DNA from: Ectobius pallidus
Taxonomy: Eukaryota; Arthropoda; Insecta; Blattodea; Ectobiidae
Direction of reading: 5' to 3'
DNA length: 64,000 nucleotides
Assembly: GCA_964059195.1 (NCBI GenBank)
Contig: CAXKWD010000007.1
Location: 55,961,620-56,025,619 of the forward strand
Shown here piece by piece: positions 1-10,627 of the stretch. Numbering within the stretch: position 1 is the first letter of the stretch; every line of letters begins with the position of its first letter. The notes below the pieces were generated by a model. It was not told the DNA's origin. It did not search any database and saw only the letters and a list, made by a program, of their open reading frames with translations. Both the position numbers and the translations under genes were made by a program.

Positions 1-1
1 C

Positions 2-700
2 AAAAGTGAAAGACACAATGCCAAGTATCTTGCAGAGCTCATTGGATCAGTGATTGAGATTTATGGACCTGACAAATTTTTGGTGGCCATTGCTGATAAT
101 GCTGCAAACATGAAGGCAGCTTTATCATTGGTGAAGGAAATGTATCCACACATTGTACCATTAGGTTGTATTGCTCACCTCCATCATTTATTGTGTTCAG
201 ACATTTTAGGTTCCCAAGCTGTTAAAAGTTTCTTTGGTGAAGTAATTGGAATTGTAAAGATGATAAAACCAGTCACATTTTACAAGCAATATTTGATGAA
301 ATCTCATCTGAAAAAAGATTCAAGGGCCGAATTGCTGTGAAGTTGCCTGGAAAGACAAGATGGGGAAGCCACCTTTTTTGTTCACACAGTTTGCAATCAA
401 ATAAAGTGGTGCTACAAACATTGGCTGTTAATGAAAATGCTGACCTTGAACCAAACATGAAAAGAAAACTTCTTGATGATGGGGTGTTTTGGGTCAAAAT
501 AGAGAAGATGATAGATTTGCTTACACCAATTGTACATCTCATCAGTGCAATTGAATCCAATGAACCACAAATCCACAGAGTTGTAAGAAAATTGAATGAT
601 TTGGAGAAAAGATTGGCCCAAAACTTGCCGTTTTCGCCCCTTCAAAAGGCTGAAGAAAAAAGATCATAAATAAATTCAAGGAAAGAAAAGAACCAGGGGA
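2..700 (+). pseudogene. hAT-like transposase fragment (DUF659 type), frameshifted
   Basis: This is the catalytic-region remnant of a hAT-superfamily transposase, running in from the left edge. The first frame (2 to about 290) contains ADNAANMKAAL and GCIAHLHHLLCSDIL, which match the DUF659/hAT core around the second catalytic aspartate and the C-H-x-L motif. Reading continues in another frame with KLPGKTRWGS (337 on) and KKLLDD-like, FWVKIEKMIDLLTPIV text, ending at a stop at 669. A further shift at about 660 continues to about 700. At least two frameshifts make it a dead copy. The N-terminal BED finger would lie left of the window. The matching right terminus is probably at about 1165-1189. 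Superfamily call is firm, the exact family is not. Confidence 0.8.
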
Positions 701-841
701 TATTTATATTATTAATTACCTCATTTTCATTGTTAACTATGTGAAAACCCAGTAAAACATCGTAAAATGTTTAATACATATTTAATCTCTGTTCATTTCT
801 TGTGTTCTTTCATTAATTATATTTTAATATTTGAACTTATA

Positions 842-1099
842 GAGTTTTTTAGTTTTATTTAACCTAATCATGATTCAATTTAAGTATCATTTAACAATTA
901 ATTGTCACTTTATGTAACAAATATGTATCTCTGAGTTATCTTGCTCGTAAATCATAAATTCCCTATATTTTAATTTAGCAGTTTTGGAGTTTTATTTAAC
1001 CTGATCATGATTAAATTTAAGTATTATTTAACAATTATTTGTTACTTTTCATAATAAATAGGTGTCTTTGATTTATCTTGCTTGTAAATCATAAATTCC
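842..1099. repeat. Imperfect tandem duplication, about 120-bp unit, x2
   Basis: Unit 1 (842-963) and unit 2 (980-1099) share the order GTTTTATTTAACC, ATGATT, ATTTAACAATTA, TTATCTTGCT and GTAAATCATAAATTCCC. They lie between the hAT coding remnant and its palindromic right end, so this is probably 3' untranslated or subterminal sequence of that hAT element. Confidence 0.7.
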
Positions 1100-1189
1100 C
1101 GGGAATTTATGAATTTTGGGAATATTTCCGGGAACATTCCCTGGGAATATTTCCTCAAGTTTAAATTCCCGGGAATTTTACATCACTAG
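1095..1189. repeat. Probable hAT right end with repeated CCCGGGAA palindromes
   Basis: AAATTCCCGGGAATTT occurs at both ends of this block (about 1095 and 1163), with related GGGAATATTTCC and CCGGGAACATTCCC units between them. The block ends in GTAAAATTCC-type sequence, read inward from CTAGTGATG (1181-1189 reversed). Such short palindromes next to the terminus look like transposase-binding sites of the hAT element whose coding remnant starts at position 2. The 8-bp TSD cannot be tested because the left end is outside the window. Confidence 0.55.
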
Positions 1190-1224
1190 CTGTGCCTTGT
1201 ACATTGTACTTCGGCTGTCTTCAC

Positions 1225-2247
1225 TTATTTTTTTGACTTTAATTCATTCCATGGCACCCATTTGCCTTTCAGTAATATCTTCTGGTAACCAACTCTTGCT
1301 TCTGTGTCTCCTCTCTCTTTTTCTTCTCGGGCTTTCTGTCTCAGTACATTTTGTATTTCTCTTTCTTTTCTTGTGAGATCACTATCTATGTATGTTTCCT
1401 GGCCTCGTAGCATGGCTTTGTTCTTAACAATTTTCAGCTTGTCCTCGAAGTTCTTGAGAACTACTCTAATTATGCCTCTGTTCATCTTGTCTTTACCTAT
1501 ATACATTGCTGTCACAGGTTCTACTTCCTCGTTGATTGATCTCAGTATTTCTCTTGCTTGTGTTTCTATCTTGTTTTTATCCTCTGTTTCTAGGACCAAT
1601 TCCTTGCTTTTGATCACAATGTTGTTTCTTCGTTCTCTTCTTGCTCTTTGGTCTTCCTGTTCTTCTATTTTTTTGAGTTGTTCCGTGAGTGCTTTTAACG
1701 CTTCTGCTGTCTTTTGCTTTTCCATCGTTAATTGATTTTCTAAGTTGCTGCTCCTGATCTCTAGTTCCTCGTCCCTTTTTGTTAGCTCGGCTTTGATGGA
1801 GGTTATTTCTGCTCTTGTTTCATGCCTGAAGTCTTCGCTTTGTTTTTTTATGTCCTTCAATTTGTTTAGTATCTCAGCGAACATTGTTTGAATTGCCGCG
1901 TGGTTTTCTGTTGCTGCATCTGATCTGCGATCTGCCTGAGGGTTGTCTTGTTCTGATACTTTTTGCTTCTTTCCCTTTTCTTTTGTCAAGTTTTCTTTCT
2001 TACTTTCTGTTTGTTCCTCTTCAGAGTCTGTGGTTTCCGCGTCTGCAAATCGCGTCGGTTTTCTGCTCCTGCGTCTGCTACTTCTTGTCATCTCTTGGCT
2101 TTCCCTTTTTTTGTCTTGTTTCGATCCCTGAGTCTCTTTTGTTTTCTCTTCTCCCATCTTCTTTGCTTTCCGCTTATGCACGTCCCTTCCGGTTCTCCTC
2201 CTATGCTCTCTGATTTTCGTGCGTTCTTTGTACTTTACTACCGTCAC
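1225..2247 (-). CDS. LINE ORF1-like coiled-coil protein (340 aa)
   Basis: An open 340-codon frame on the minus strand. The N-terminal third is very rich in Lys, Arg and Glu (KYKERTKIREHRRR start). It is followed by a heptad-rich coiled coil (about residues 105-200) and a C-terminal fold with ERRNNIVIKS, AMYIGKDKMNRGIIRVVLKN and a final KWVPWNELKSKK. The layout is that of non-LTR retrotransposon ORF1 proteins, RNA-binding nucleic-acid chaperones with a coiled coil followed by an RRM-like module. No endonuclease or reverse transcriptase follows on this strand: the hAT end begins at about 1189. It is therefore a LINE 5' half, either interrupted or 3'-truncated. The uninterrupted frame suggests a fairly young copy. 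A host function is possible but has no support. Confidence 0.65.
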   Translation of the reverse strand: MTVVKYKERTKIREHRRRTGRDVHKRKAKKMGEEKTKETQGSKQDKKRESQEMTRSSRRRSRKPTRFADAETTDSEEEQTESKKENLTKEKGKKQKVSEQDNPQADRRSDAATENHAAIQTMFAEILNKLKDIKKQSEDFRHETRAEITSIKAELTKRDEELEIRSSNLENQLTMEKQKTAEALKALTEQLKKIEEQEDQRARRERRNNIVIKSKELVLETEDKNKIETQAREILRSINEEVEPVTAMYIGKDKMNRGIIRVVLKNFEDKLKIVKNKAMLRGQETYIDSDLTRKEREIQNVLRQKAREEKERGDTEARVGYQKILLKGKWVPWNELKSKK

Positions 2248-2600
2248 TTCCGGTTTCGCTTCGCGTTCGTAGTTTCTTAACCTTTAATTTCGAGACTTGC
2301 CTTGTTTTTTATCTCCCTTTTTCTCTATTGGTCGTTTGTTTTAATCTTCACTAACATTTGTATAGGTGTATTGTCATCTACTTCGTTTGATAGTTGTATT
2401 CTTTTGTTCTTGCCTGCTCACCTGCCGTTTCTACCCGCAAATTCCTTCGTTACTCAAATTTCTGTCGTCCTTCCGGCGGCCATGTCAATATTCCCCCCAA
2501 ATGATGATTACATACGAGTAAATAGTAAAAAAAGGAGGAAATTTCTAATTTACGCGACTGGCAAGGTTGGGACACGAAATTCCCCACAATCGGAAGAATG
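2248..2600 (-). other. Probable LINE 5' UTR upstream of ORF1
   Basis: Sequence immediately 5' of the ORF1 at 1225-2247. Higher in CpG than its surroundings (CCGGCGGCCATG near 2474), as expected of an internal LINE promoter. No start site can be fixed. Confidence 0.35.
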
Positions 2601-3420
2601 ACCCATATTTCAATGGCATGTACTTCTGCTTGGAATATGGTGGGTTCATGGCCAAGAGCTTCTGCTAGGGCAAAGTTAGTGGATACGAGTCAAGTACCCC
2701 TTAAGTCATTTTTCCAGAAAAATGAACATAGCAATTTTATTAGACATAGATAAGAGTTTCCAATTTTAAAATTATATTTAAATCGTTACAACCAATTTTT
2801 TAAAAATTCATTAAAAGTCCCCTTAATATTTCAGTTAGAAAAACCAAATTCTGGGCAGTTCGATAAAATTCTAAAAAAGTCCACAGACAGACATTTCCAA
2901 AAACATTTTTTTCAGGTTCTAAGCATCGTGAAACATGTTTTCCTGGTGTTATCTCGATTTTGATTCTTTATCACAATCACAATACTTTCTCTATACTATT
3001 TATATGTGAGAAAGTAAAAATGAGAAAAACAAAAAAGATAATTACCATCTGATGTCAAAGAGGTATTGTAAATTGTAGACACGCTCACATTAATCAATTC
3101 TCTTTACTATTTCATATACACACTTAATTCAACAACACAACAAAAGACTACATTTGTTGGGGAGGAGGAAGGTTGAATAAGCAAAATTTTCGCATGGGGT
3201 TTCTGATGTATTATGAAGAGTACTGGTATGACTTTTATTTAAATTTGTTACGAGTAGGAAGGTAATGTATTACTAATGAATTCGATTTAATTTTACATTT
3301 TAAAAAGTTATGATGGAACTTTCACAGTGAAATTATTACATTTTTTAAAAATAATGTGAATTGACTAAGACACTTAATTATTTCAATTACCAAATTTTTT
3401 GTAGAACATGTTTCACATTA
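2601..3420. other. AT-rich intergenic/intronic stretch
   Basis: No coding motif, TIR or tRNA-like promoter was recognised. A possible minus-strand splice-like context near 3045 was considered and rejected. Confidence 0.5.
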
Positions 3421-3421
3421 T

Positions 3422-4011
3422 CATTTACTTACTCGATGGCAATAGACAATTCCTCAGCAAGCTAAAGGAATATTATCTATGTTATGGAACTCGAAAATTC
3501 ATTGCCATGCTTATCTGAGCCTGCCATTCACCCCTATTCTGTGCTAATTCCATCCAATCATCCCTCGCAAATCCTACATCCCTTAAATCCATCCTAATAT
3601 TGTCCTCCCATCTACGTCTAGGTCTTCCAATTGGTATTTTTCCTTCGGGTCTCTTAGTCAATACTTTTGAGATATGTCTTTCCTCCCCCATGCATGCAAC
3701 ATGTCCAGCCCATTTCATCCTTCGTGATTTAATTACCCTTACCATATACGGTGACGAGTACAAGTCATGAAGCTCGTCATTATGCAGTTTCCTCCAGTCC
3801 CCATTTTTGTTTCTCTTACACCCAAATATTTTCCTAAGCACCCTGTTTTCGAATAATCTCAGATTATGTTTTTCCCGAAAAGTTAGCAACCATGTCTCAC
3901 ATCCATATAACACAACCGGCAGGATAATAGTCTTATAAATATTTATTTTTAGAATTCTGGACAGAAGACGAGAAGGTAAAGAGTTTCTGAACTGCATAAA
4001 AACAAGCATTT
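3422..4011 (-). pseudogene. LINE reverse transcriptase C-terminal fragment and 3' end (family A)
   Basis: A 5'-truncated LINE tail. The protein carries YKTIILPVVLYGCETW (end of the RT thumb), RVIKSRRMKWAGHVACMGE and [19 protein letters not shown], then stops at 3482. These motifs are standard for the post-RT region of many arthropod non-LTR elements. The short 3' UTR (about 3422-3481) matches the 3' UTR of the much longer copy ending near 31830, including ATATTCCTTTAG next to a conserved AATTGTCT. Both are therefore one family, called A here. The fragment frame itself is open but lacks the RT catalytic domain. Confidence 0.8.
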
Positions 4012-4687
4012 CCTGATTTGAGTCTACACTTAACCCTTAATATGATATGATATTTATTGTACTAAGAAAAAAATTACAAAAGAGTCTACCGGATTTGACA
4101 CTTGCCATTTTACCAGTAGACATCTTAAACACCATAATACATTTTCGTGGAGTGTGTGTAAACATATAGAGATAAGTTTCCTTTTGAACTATGTTCATAT
4201 GCCTTCTTTCTGTTCACATTATGACATCATTATATTCTATTACTCTTGCCGTTAAGAAATGCTCTAAATAAATAAACTTATTATAATGACATTTATTAGA
4301 AAATTATTCGTATTAGCAACTACTCAAACTCTCTATGCATAACGCTTTACACTTCACTGGTCATTAAATTTAGCTGCCACATTCTTGTAATTTCATTTTC
4401 GCTTATGTGTTCACACTGCTTTAATTTCACTATCTGTTGCAGGCTAAAAAAGCCAGACGCATATTCCTGGTGTTGATTTTAGCAACGAATGGTCATTGAT
4501 CCCTACAAGAGATTAGAAGTTTGTAATTTATTTTTAATCCTTAATTCAATCCCTTCCGTTTTCCCGCCCCCTTACTCGTGTTATCATCTGTGCAACTTTG
4601 TTTCAACCATGGCACCACTGGGATAGAAAATCTGATAGGCCTTCTCTCACTCGGTAATTTCACTTTACTATATGCAGCTCTTTCCCG
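4012..4687. other. Unassigned AT-rich sequence
   Basis: Contains no recognisable coding sequence or termini. The part next to 4687 may be residual sequence downstream of the LINE ORF1 at 4688-5576. Confidence 0.4.
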
Positions 4688-5576
4688 TTACTGGCTGACC
4701 AGCTGATTTGTACATGATGGTGATACTCTATCCCTCCGTGGTGATGTCACATCTCGAGAAGAAGCTGATGGTGTTTGGCCTTGATTGCTATCCTTGACAC
4801 CTTGACATACGTCGGATCCTCGCACGCGGCTAGCTGGACGTTCCACCCTCTCGTTTCCTACGTATTGCGTCTCTTGCAGTGCAGCTATTTGCTGATGCAT
4901 TTCCTTCCTTGGTTTTTTGCTGTCCTTTAGTACCTTTTCGCTTTCCGCTATTTTTTCTCCATCCACCCAAAATTGTAGGTTGCGTATATAGGCTTTTCTC
5001 CCTGCCTGCTTTAGCTCTTTCAATCTGTGTACTAATTGTCTCCTAATACCCCTATCTATCTTCAACTGAGAGATCTTTATTCACAAAAATGTCGCTTCCT
5101 TGTAACATCTTTGATCTTTTTAATACATCGTGGACAACCTGTGACGTGGCAAATCTTGCGATTATCATTCTTCTGCCCAGCCTCTTTCCAACTCGAAATG
5201 CTTCGGTCACTTCCCAACCTTGCAGTCCAATCTTCATCTTGTTCTTCAGAATTTCCTTAACCTCTTGCAAAGGCCATATTCCTCGTCCCTCCTCCACTCC
5301 TGCAAAAACTAGATTGAATGCCCGATATCTATTCTCCAGTTTCGCAACTCTTATTCTCAGATTTTCCACTTCTCTCCTCATTCCTTTAAGCTCTTCTCTG
5401 ATCTCAAGTTGAACTTCTTTCGCCGCCTCGATGATTTTATTCCCTGTTCGGTCTTCCATGCCATCAAGCCTTCTAAATATCTCTTCCACGTTGTCTTGAC
5501 TATCGGCCGGGCCTGGGTTCAGCTCGATTCCTCCAATTACTAAAAGCACCATAAGTAATGTTGCATAAACTAGCAC
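4688..5576 (-). pseudogene. LINE ORF1 with N-terminal 2A-like motif, frameshifted
   Basis: The minus-strand protein starts with a hydrophobic run followed by GGIELNPGP (about residues 15-23). It continues with a coiled coil (EEIFRRLDGMEDR to VAKLENRYRA) and an RRM-like part (NLVFAGVEE, VTEAFRVGKRLGRRMI, DIFVNKDLSVEDR). A stop follows SVEDR, but the expected continuation GIRRQLVHRLKEL lies in the next frame (ORF 4688-5065), so a small insertion near 5055 broke the gene. The tail is Ser/Arg/Asp rich. ELNPGP resembles the DxExNPGP ribosome-skipping core, with Gly replacing Asp. Short 2A-like N-termini are known in several LINE clades. No ORF2 follows. Confidence 0.7.
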
Positions 5577-6250
5577 ATTAATTCAGTCTTCTTTTCTCAC
5601 TTGCCCTTTCTTCTCAATCTTCCTTTCAGCCCCAAAGGAGCCAATTATGGCTCTATAAGCTGTTATATCAACACCCATTGTCCCTTATGTCACTTTTCCT
5701 CAATCATCTAGCAGCACCTCTTACACACGTCCTCTCTCCATCGTTGCTTACTTAGTACTCGATTGAGAGCAGCCATTGAAAGAGAATGTGCCGAAATACT
5801 AAATGAAATGATTAGGAACGTTTTGGATTCAATCAGTCAGCGTTATCAGCTGTGCATGGACCACAATGGCCAACAATTTGAACACTTTCGATAATTGACT
5901 GGTTTCTACATTTGTTCACATTATTTTGATTTTTGAAACTTTTCTGTATTATAATAATTGTCAGTGTTATAAGTTAGTCGTTTAAAGAGTGTATACATTT
6001 TATTGGGACACTCTGTATATTGAAATTTTTCCTAGTTCCTCTGTTTAATGAAAGTTATCACTACCACATTATCATCCCCAAAAGAAAAAAAAAAACAAGT
6101 TTTAAAAAATTCACTTACCATTCATGGGCAACTCCAAAATTTCAAAAAATTTTCAATAAATATGACATCGCTTTAGCTATATGAAACAGTTTAAGCATTA
6201 AGAACATCATCAAATGTAAACATATCAACAACATACCTTCCAGTAAAAAC
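5577..6250. other. Unassigned sequence between LINE ORF1 and Penelope fragment
   Basis: The first part is probably the 5' UTR of the ORF1 at 4688-5576. The remainder is AT-rich and may include decayed Penelope sequence just before 6253. No intact frame is present. Confidence 0.4.
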
Positions 6251-6252
6251 CA

Positions 6253-6610
6253 GGAATATACAAGATAGATTGCAAGAACTGTATACATAGGACAAACCAG
6301 GAGAAACACTGATGTCAGGCTAAAAGAACACACTAGGAATATAAAATTTAAACAGACAGAAAAGTCAGCTGCTGCAGCACATTATTGGGATGAGAGTCAT
6401 GAAATTTGTACAGAAGCACAATTATTGAAATCAGTCCACACACTTGCAGAACTTTTAATTTGGAAAAAAATCTACACGAAAAAATTTGAAAGTAAATTAA
6501 TGAATTTTGACATTCCATCTGAAGACAATCTGATCACGAAGTACATAAAACCGCCACCAGGAATACATAGAGATTCTTCTAGCAAACAAGGACCAGCAGT
6601 TGACAAATAG
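6253..6610 (+). pseudogene. Penelope-like element GIY-YIG endonuclease fragment
   Basis: The plus strand encodes GIYKIDCKNC from 6253. After a 1-nt frame change at 6281 it encodes VYIGQTRRNTDVRLKEHTRN, then AAAAHYWDESHEI, and stops at 6608-6610. GIY..YIG with a downstream Arg (R of VRLKEH) and the Cys pair before YIG are the hallmarks of the C-terminal GIY-YIG nuclease of Penelope-like retroelements. The RT part is missing. The block between the two Cys residues and YIG is shorter than usual, so a small deletion caused the shift. What follows 6610 is probably its 3' UTR. Confidence 0.75.
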
Positions 6611-7300
6611 TTGAGGATTAATGCTAAATATGTTATACCAAAAATTTGGTAAGGAGTAATTAAGTGTGTTAGTCAATTCACATTATTTTAAAATTAATTT
6701 TACATGTTGATAATTTATGTTGAGTACTACATTTGAAAAATGATTACTTCCGTATTAGGTTACTGGTTTAATACATAATAGGCTATGTGTGCTTAATTGC
6801 TATGCAGATAATTAACAGCGGCACTTAAAGTTCAAACAGGCCATGCGTCCAACATTCTATCTTTTCTTTTATTATTGCTATTTGAGGCATTTTCTGATTT
6901 CCACCTAGTGGTAAATTCTCTTATGCCATTAGCTGATCCAATAACAGATACAACCAAATTCAAAAGGTTCTATATCCTTGTAGGTAACTGTTATTACTGC
7001 AAACAATTTTATGCAGTTTTTAGACACCAAAACTTTTGCACTTTGAGTGACAATGGGTATTGTTACTAACAGGCATTATCTGTGGGTATATAGGCAACAA
7101 ATGATGAAAAAATTGTATTACTGATTTCTTGATGAGGGGTATTAAATAAGTATAATAGTAACATAATAAGTTACGTTTTTAAATTTTTAACAAAAACGTA
7201 CATAACCATTTATAAAGTGTATTAATCAAATAGATGTTCTTTAAATGAATATTTAAAAAACAATTATATGTCTTTTTAATATTGTAGATAAAAAATTCTC
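6611..7300. other. Possible Penelope 3' UTR and unassigned intron sequence
   Basis: AT-rich sequence with no recognised gene. The next RME-8 exon after 7303 was looked for here and not found. Confidence 0.4.
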
Positions 7301-7302
7301 AC

Positions 7303-7423
7303 CTCTTTAAAACTAACTGCTCCTTTTCTGTCTCCATTACTGTTGTAATGCCACTCTTTTTCACTCTCTCTCGTCATATTGGGTCCAGCTTCTATGACAT
7401 TGCTTTGTGTTGGTACTACTGCT
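7303..7423 (-). CDS. Rme-8: RME-8/DNAJC13 exon (start of GYF-like domain)
   Basis: A 121-bp minus-strand exon. Its upstream acceptor reads TTTTTATAG and its donor reads GAG|GTGAGA. One nucleotide completes the split Arg codon left by the 12587-13101 exon. The protein is then AVVPTQSNVIEAGPN and ESEKEWHYNSNGDRKGAVSF. VPTQ.NVIEAG and EKEW.YN...R.G..SF are the conserved linker and first strand of the GYF-like domain of RME-8, an endosomal Hsc70 co-chaperone acting in retromer- and clathrin-dependent sorting. The exon ends in phase 0. The next exon, with the rest of GYF, is not visible to the left. It is too short and lacks an ATG, so simple ORF calling misses it. Confidence 0.9.
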
Positions 7424-7799
7424 CTATAAAAAGGGTACAGAACATTGAGAACACTGAGAAGTTAAAATCCATATTTAGTAAGATAAATGATGTGTAATAG
7501 ATGGCTTATTCAACATACAACTTTCAAATATTATATCAATTCCAAGTCCTTAATATTGTAATTTATTTTAAAGGGGAACATAATGAAAAATGAAATACTG
7601 AAATGAAAAATCTTAAAAATATATGCAATACACATAACTATTTTATGTGCTTGTCACATTAGGTGAGCACTCACATACAAGAATGTGGTAAGTATATTAT
7701 TCTTAAAAATTCATTTTTACTTAGAGATAAAACATAAAAAAGACAGCAGTTCATTCAGCTGCAGACTGAAATGTCTCAAAATGGTATGTCTTGAAATTA

Positions 7800-7801
<2 letters not shown>

Positions 7802-7848
<47 letters not shown>
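7802..7848. repeat. (TA)n microsatellite
   Basis: About 47 bp of uninterrupted TA dinucleotides inside the intron between the last two RME-8 exons seen here. Confidence 0.97.
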
Positions 7849-7856
<8 letters not shown>

Positions 7857-8060
7857 TATAGTTAGTTTTCTCTTTTTAATATGAACCCCAAGGGGAATCA
7901 GAAACAATCTGAATTATCTGAAGTACAAATTAACCCATAGTTTAGAAGTAAAGTACCTGTATCAGTAAAATAAACTCGACTGCATTGGATCTTACTTTAA
8001 TACCAGCTATGCTTTAAGACTGTATTCTGATGCTAGATGAAGTTTCTTGAAATTGAATTA

Positions 8061-8430
8061 TCAATCAATCAATATTTAATTTGCTGTGACCATCAAGAAA
8101 AGTGCTATAGGCCATAATTACCAGTAAATACAATCAATACAAATACAACAGAACTATTTTAAAAGTAGACCTAAGAATGAATACAAATACAATACAAAGA
8201 ATGAAAATACAAATGAAATATAAATTAATATGAATTCTTAAAATATGAAAATTTTGGACTATGGAAGGATATTAATAGAAGTGTTGAAAAATTCCTTCAA
8301 ATCATAGAAGGGATTTTCTGCTGACCAAAGTTGCAAGACGGTTTAAAATTGATTGTAAGTCATGTATCTCTTGTGGTAACTTCTTGAACATGGCAACGCA
8401 AATTAGAACACTAGGTTTAGTAAAATAACT
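8061..8430 (-). pseudogene. LINE 3' end with tetranucleotide tail
   Basis: Read on the minus strand, a decayed C-terminus (FKKLPQEIHDLQ, then in another frame WSAENPFYDLKEFFNTS) is followed by a UTR and a (TTGA)n tail seen as TCAATCAATCAAT at 8061. The N-K-LP and FY.L.EF text is typical of CR1/jockey-type LINE C-termini. Frames are broken more than once. Confidence 0.55.
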
Positions 8431-10627
8431 CCATTTCCTGTATTGTATTTATAAACAATGTGATAGAGGTAATATTGAGTGAAAAATTGTGTCATATATT
8501 CCACACAAGTACTTGTTTTGAGCTCCCCTGAACCCAAAGATACTTTTCATAAAACACATCTATGTGTGTCTAGTGAGCATAGCTCAAGAACGAAAAATAA
8601 CATAAAAACTACATTTTATATTTGGGTTAGATATCTTCTGGGAATGTGACATGAAGATCGACAACTTTCTGTTTTCCTTCTACTACTACTTTACATGAAG
8701 AATATATATATTCTTTTTTCTTCTCCAACACAACATTTATGATTCCGTTTAAATTTTGAACACAAAGTGCTTATGATAAGTGCTTATGATAAGTGCTTGT
8801 GAGAAGGATAGTTAGTTACAAGCTAGTCATCGTTCATACAAACTCAGGTTCTGAGTCTTGTTTGGCAAACAGTTCAGGTGAATAGCATGCATTTTGAAAA
8901 ATATCTTCTTTTACATCAGAATGTGAAGTGAGAGAGTTGAATTGCCCATGTTTAGGGTAAAGAAAGTTATGGGAGTGCACTTTATCAGATTTCATTTAGG
9001 TTGTGTATCCTTTAGGTAGGTGATACAAAGCATGATGACTTTCTTTTCATTTTTAAAATAATTTTACATGAAGATAATTTAATTTTTTGTGATTTTCTCA
9101 AAAACAGCTCTATAATGATTTTGTTAACTGTTTTACATGAATTGCATAATATGCATAATATAATATAAAGTTTATTATGGAAAGAGCTAAACTTTTAATT
9201 GAAAAATTTTCCCAATAAATTCTCATGAACTTATGTTTTAAGTTTCTCCTCACAAATAATGCTACTATGCCTGAGGCTGAGACAACTGAATGTGCAATAC
9301 TGCAATACAGTCATGTACTCCATACTAAATATACTGAGGGAAAAGGAAGTTATGTCAGTGTATCACATCAGATTTATAATGAAAGTTGATAATATGTTCT
9401 GCAGGACACATATATCTATCCTAATATTATCATCATAGCTGGCCGATTCAAATCTGAACTCATTCTATTCTTGCCCTTTGATGGCAGCAGGGACAAATCA
9501 AGAATGGTAGTAACTCTCGAAGAATGTAAAAATTGGGTCTGTATTAAAAAGTTAAATAACAAATAATGATAAAAAAACTGAATCATAACAACAACACATC
9601 ATGCAGCCAAGGGGGAAAAATCACAGGATCAACCTGTGATGCGACACACATTGTGGCACATTCAGAATACACAGACTGCTAAATAAATCTGAAACTTTAA
9701 TGGCTTCCCAAACTTTATTTTCGCATGCTGGAATAAAAATTCAATTTGGTTTTTAAGAAATTTTTATAACCCAAATTCTTGCAGAAATGAATACCCAATT
9801 TTAAGCGTTCACCATTAACTTATGAAAAGTTTGAAATGAATAATATTTTCCTACAACAAACAAAAATAACAGCAGAGGGAGGTTTAAATTAAGTTGTCAA
9901 TAAAAATTCCTGATTATCAATAGACTAATTCATAATAATGGTGAGTGGATTATAACATTTGCATAAATAGAACATATTTTAAAAATAACACTGCCAAATT
10001 AGTAATAATACCAAAATATTGAAGTTTTATATCAAATTTTGTTTCAAAATAAAGCAGCAATCAAAAAGTTTGCTAATGCAAAGTAAATAATTATAATTAT
10101 AACAATCATAGCAACAATTATTATCCTATTTTCCACAATAATTATATTATTAGCCAGATTACTAGCAAAAAATCAATTGAAGACCGAGGAAAATCATCAC
10201 CATTCGAATGGAATAGATTGTGAAATTTTTGGAATTAATAGGTTGGGAATTGAATGTGTACAAATATCATTGATGCAGGTGTTTAGAGAAATTAGGGTCA
10301 TAGTTTAAGAAATTATAAGTTTTAGCAGTATCTGCAAGCCTTGATATGGTATTTCAGACTAAACCGTACTGTAACATATTGCCCTTTATTAGATAACATG
10401 ATTCTGATATAGGAAATTGTTATTGATTAAAAATAGGAAAAAAAGTATTTAAAATATATATATACACATTATTTTTTTATGTGCTAAGAATGTAATGGTT
10501 AACATAGTGGCCTGGAAGCAAGTCGTTAGCCGGTAAAGGCTCATGTACATAACCCCTCAATTCAAGCACACAGATTTCTGAATTAGGCCTACAGTTAGAA
10601 TAATCACCACCTTTGTCATAGAAGATG
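8431..10627. other. 2.2 kb of unassigned AT-rich intron
   Basis: No TIR pair, tRNA promoter or protein motif was recognised. A short direct repeat (GTGCTTATGATAA twice, near 8768-8795) is present. Confidence 0.5.

Noticed and set aside
1304..2280. Several plus-strand open frames rich in Ser, Leu, Phe and Cys
   Set aside because: They are antisense shadows of the minus-strand LINE ORF1 (1225-2247); composition mirrors its Lys/Glu/Arg-rich coding strand.
3040..3085. Possible next RME-8 exon on the minus strand (GTAATT after CATCAGATG)
   Set aside because: Translated text in all frames is short and does not match the rest of the GYF domain or any RME-8 segment I know.
6142..6333. Minus-strand hydrophobic 63-codon frame
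   Set aside because: Antisense overlap with the Penelope GIY-YIG fragment; no motif of its own.
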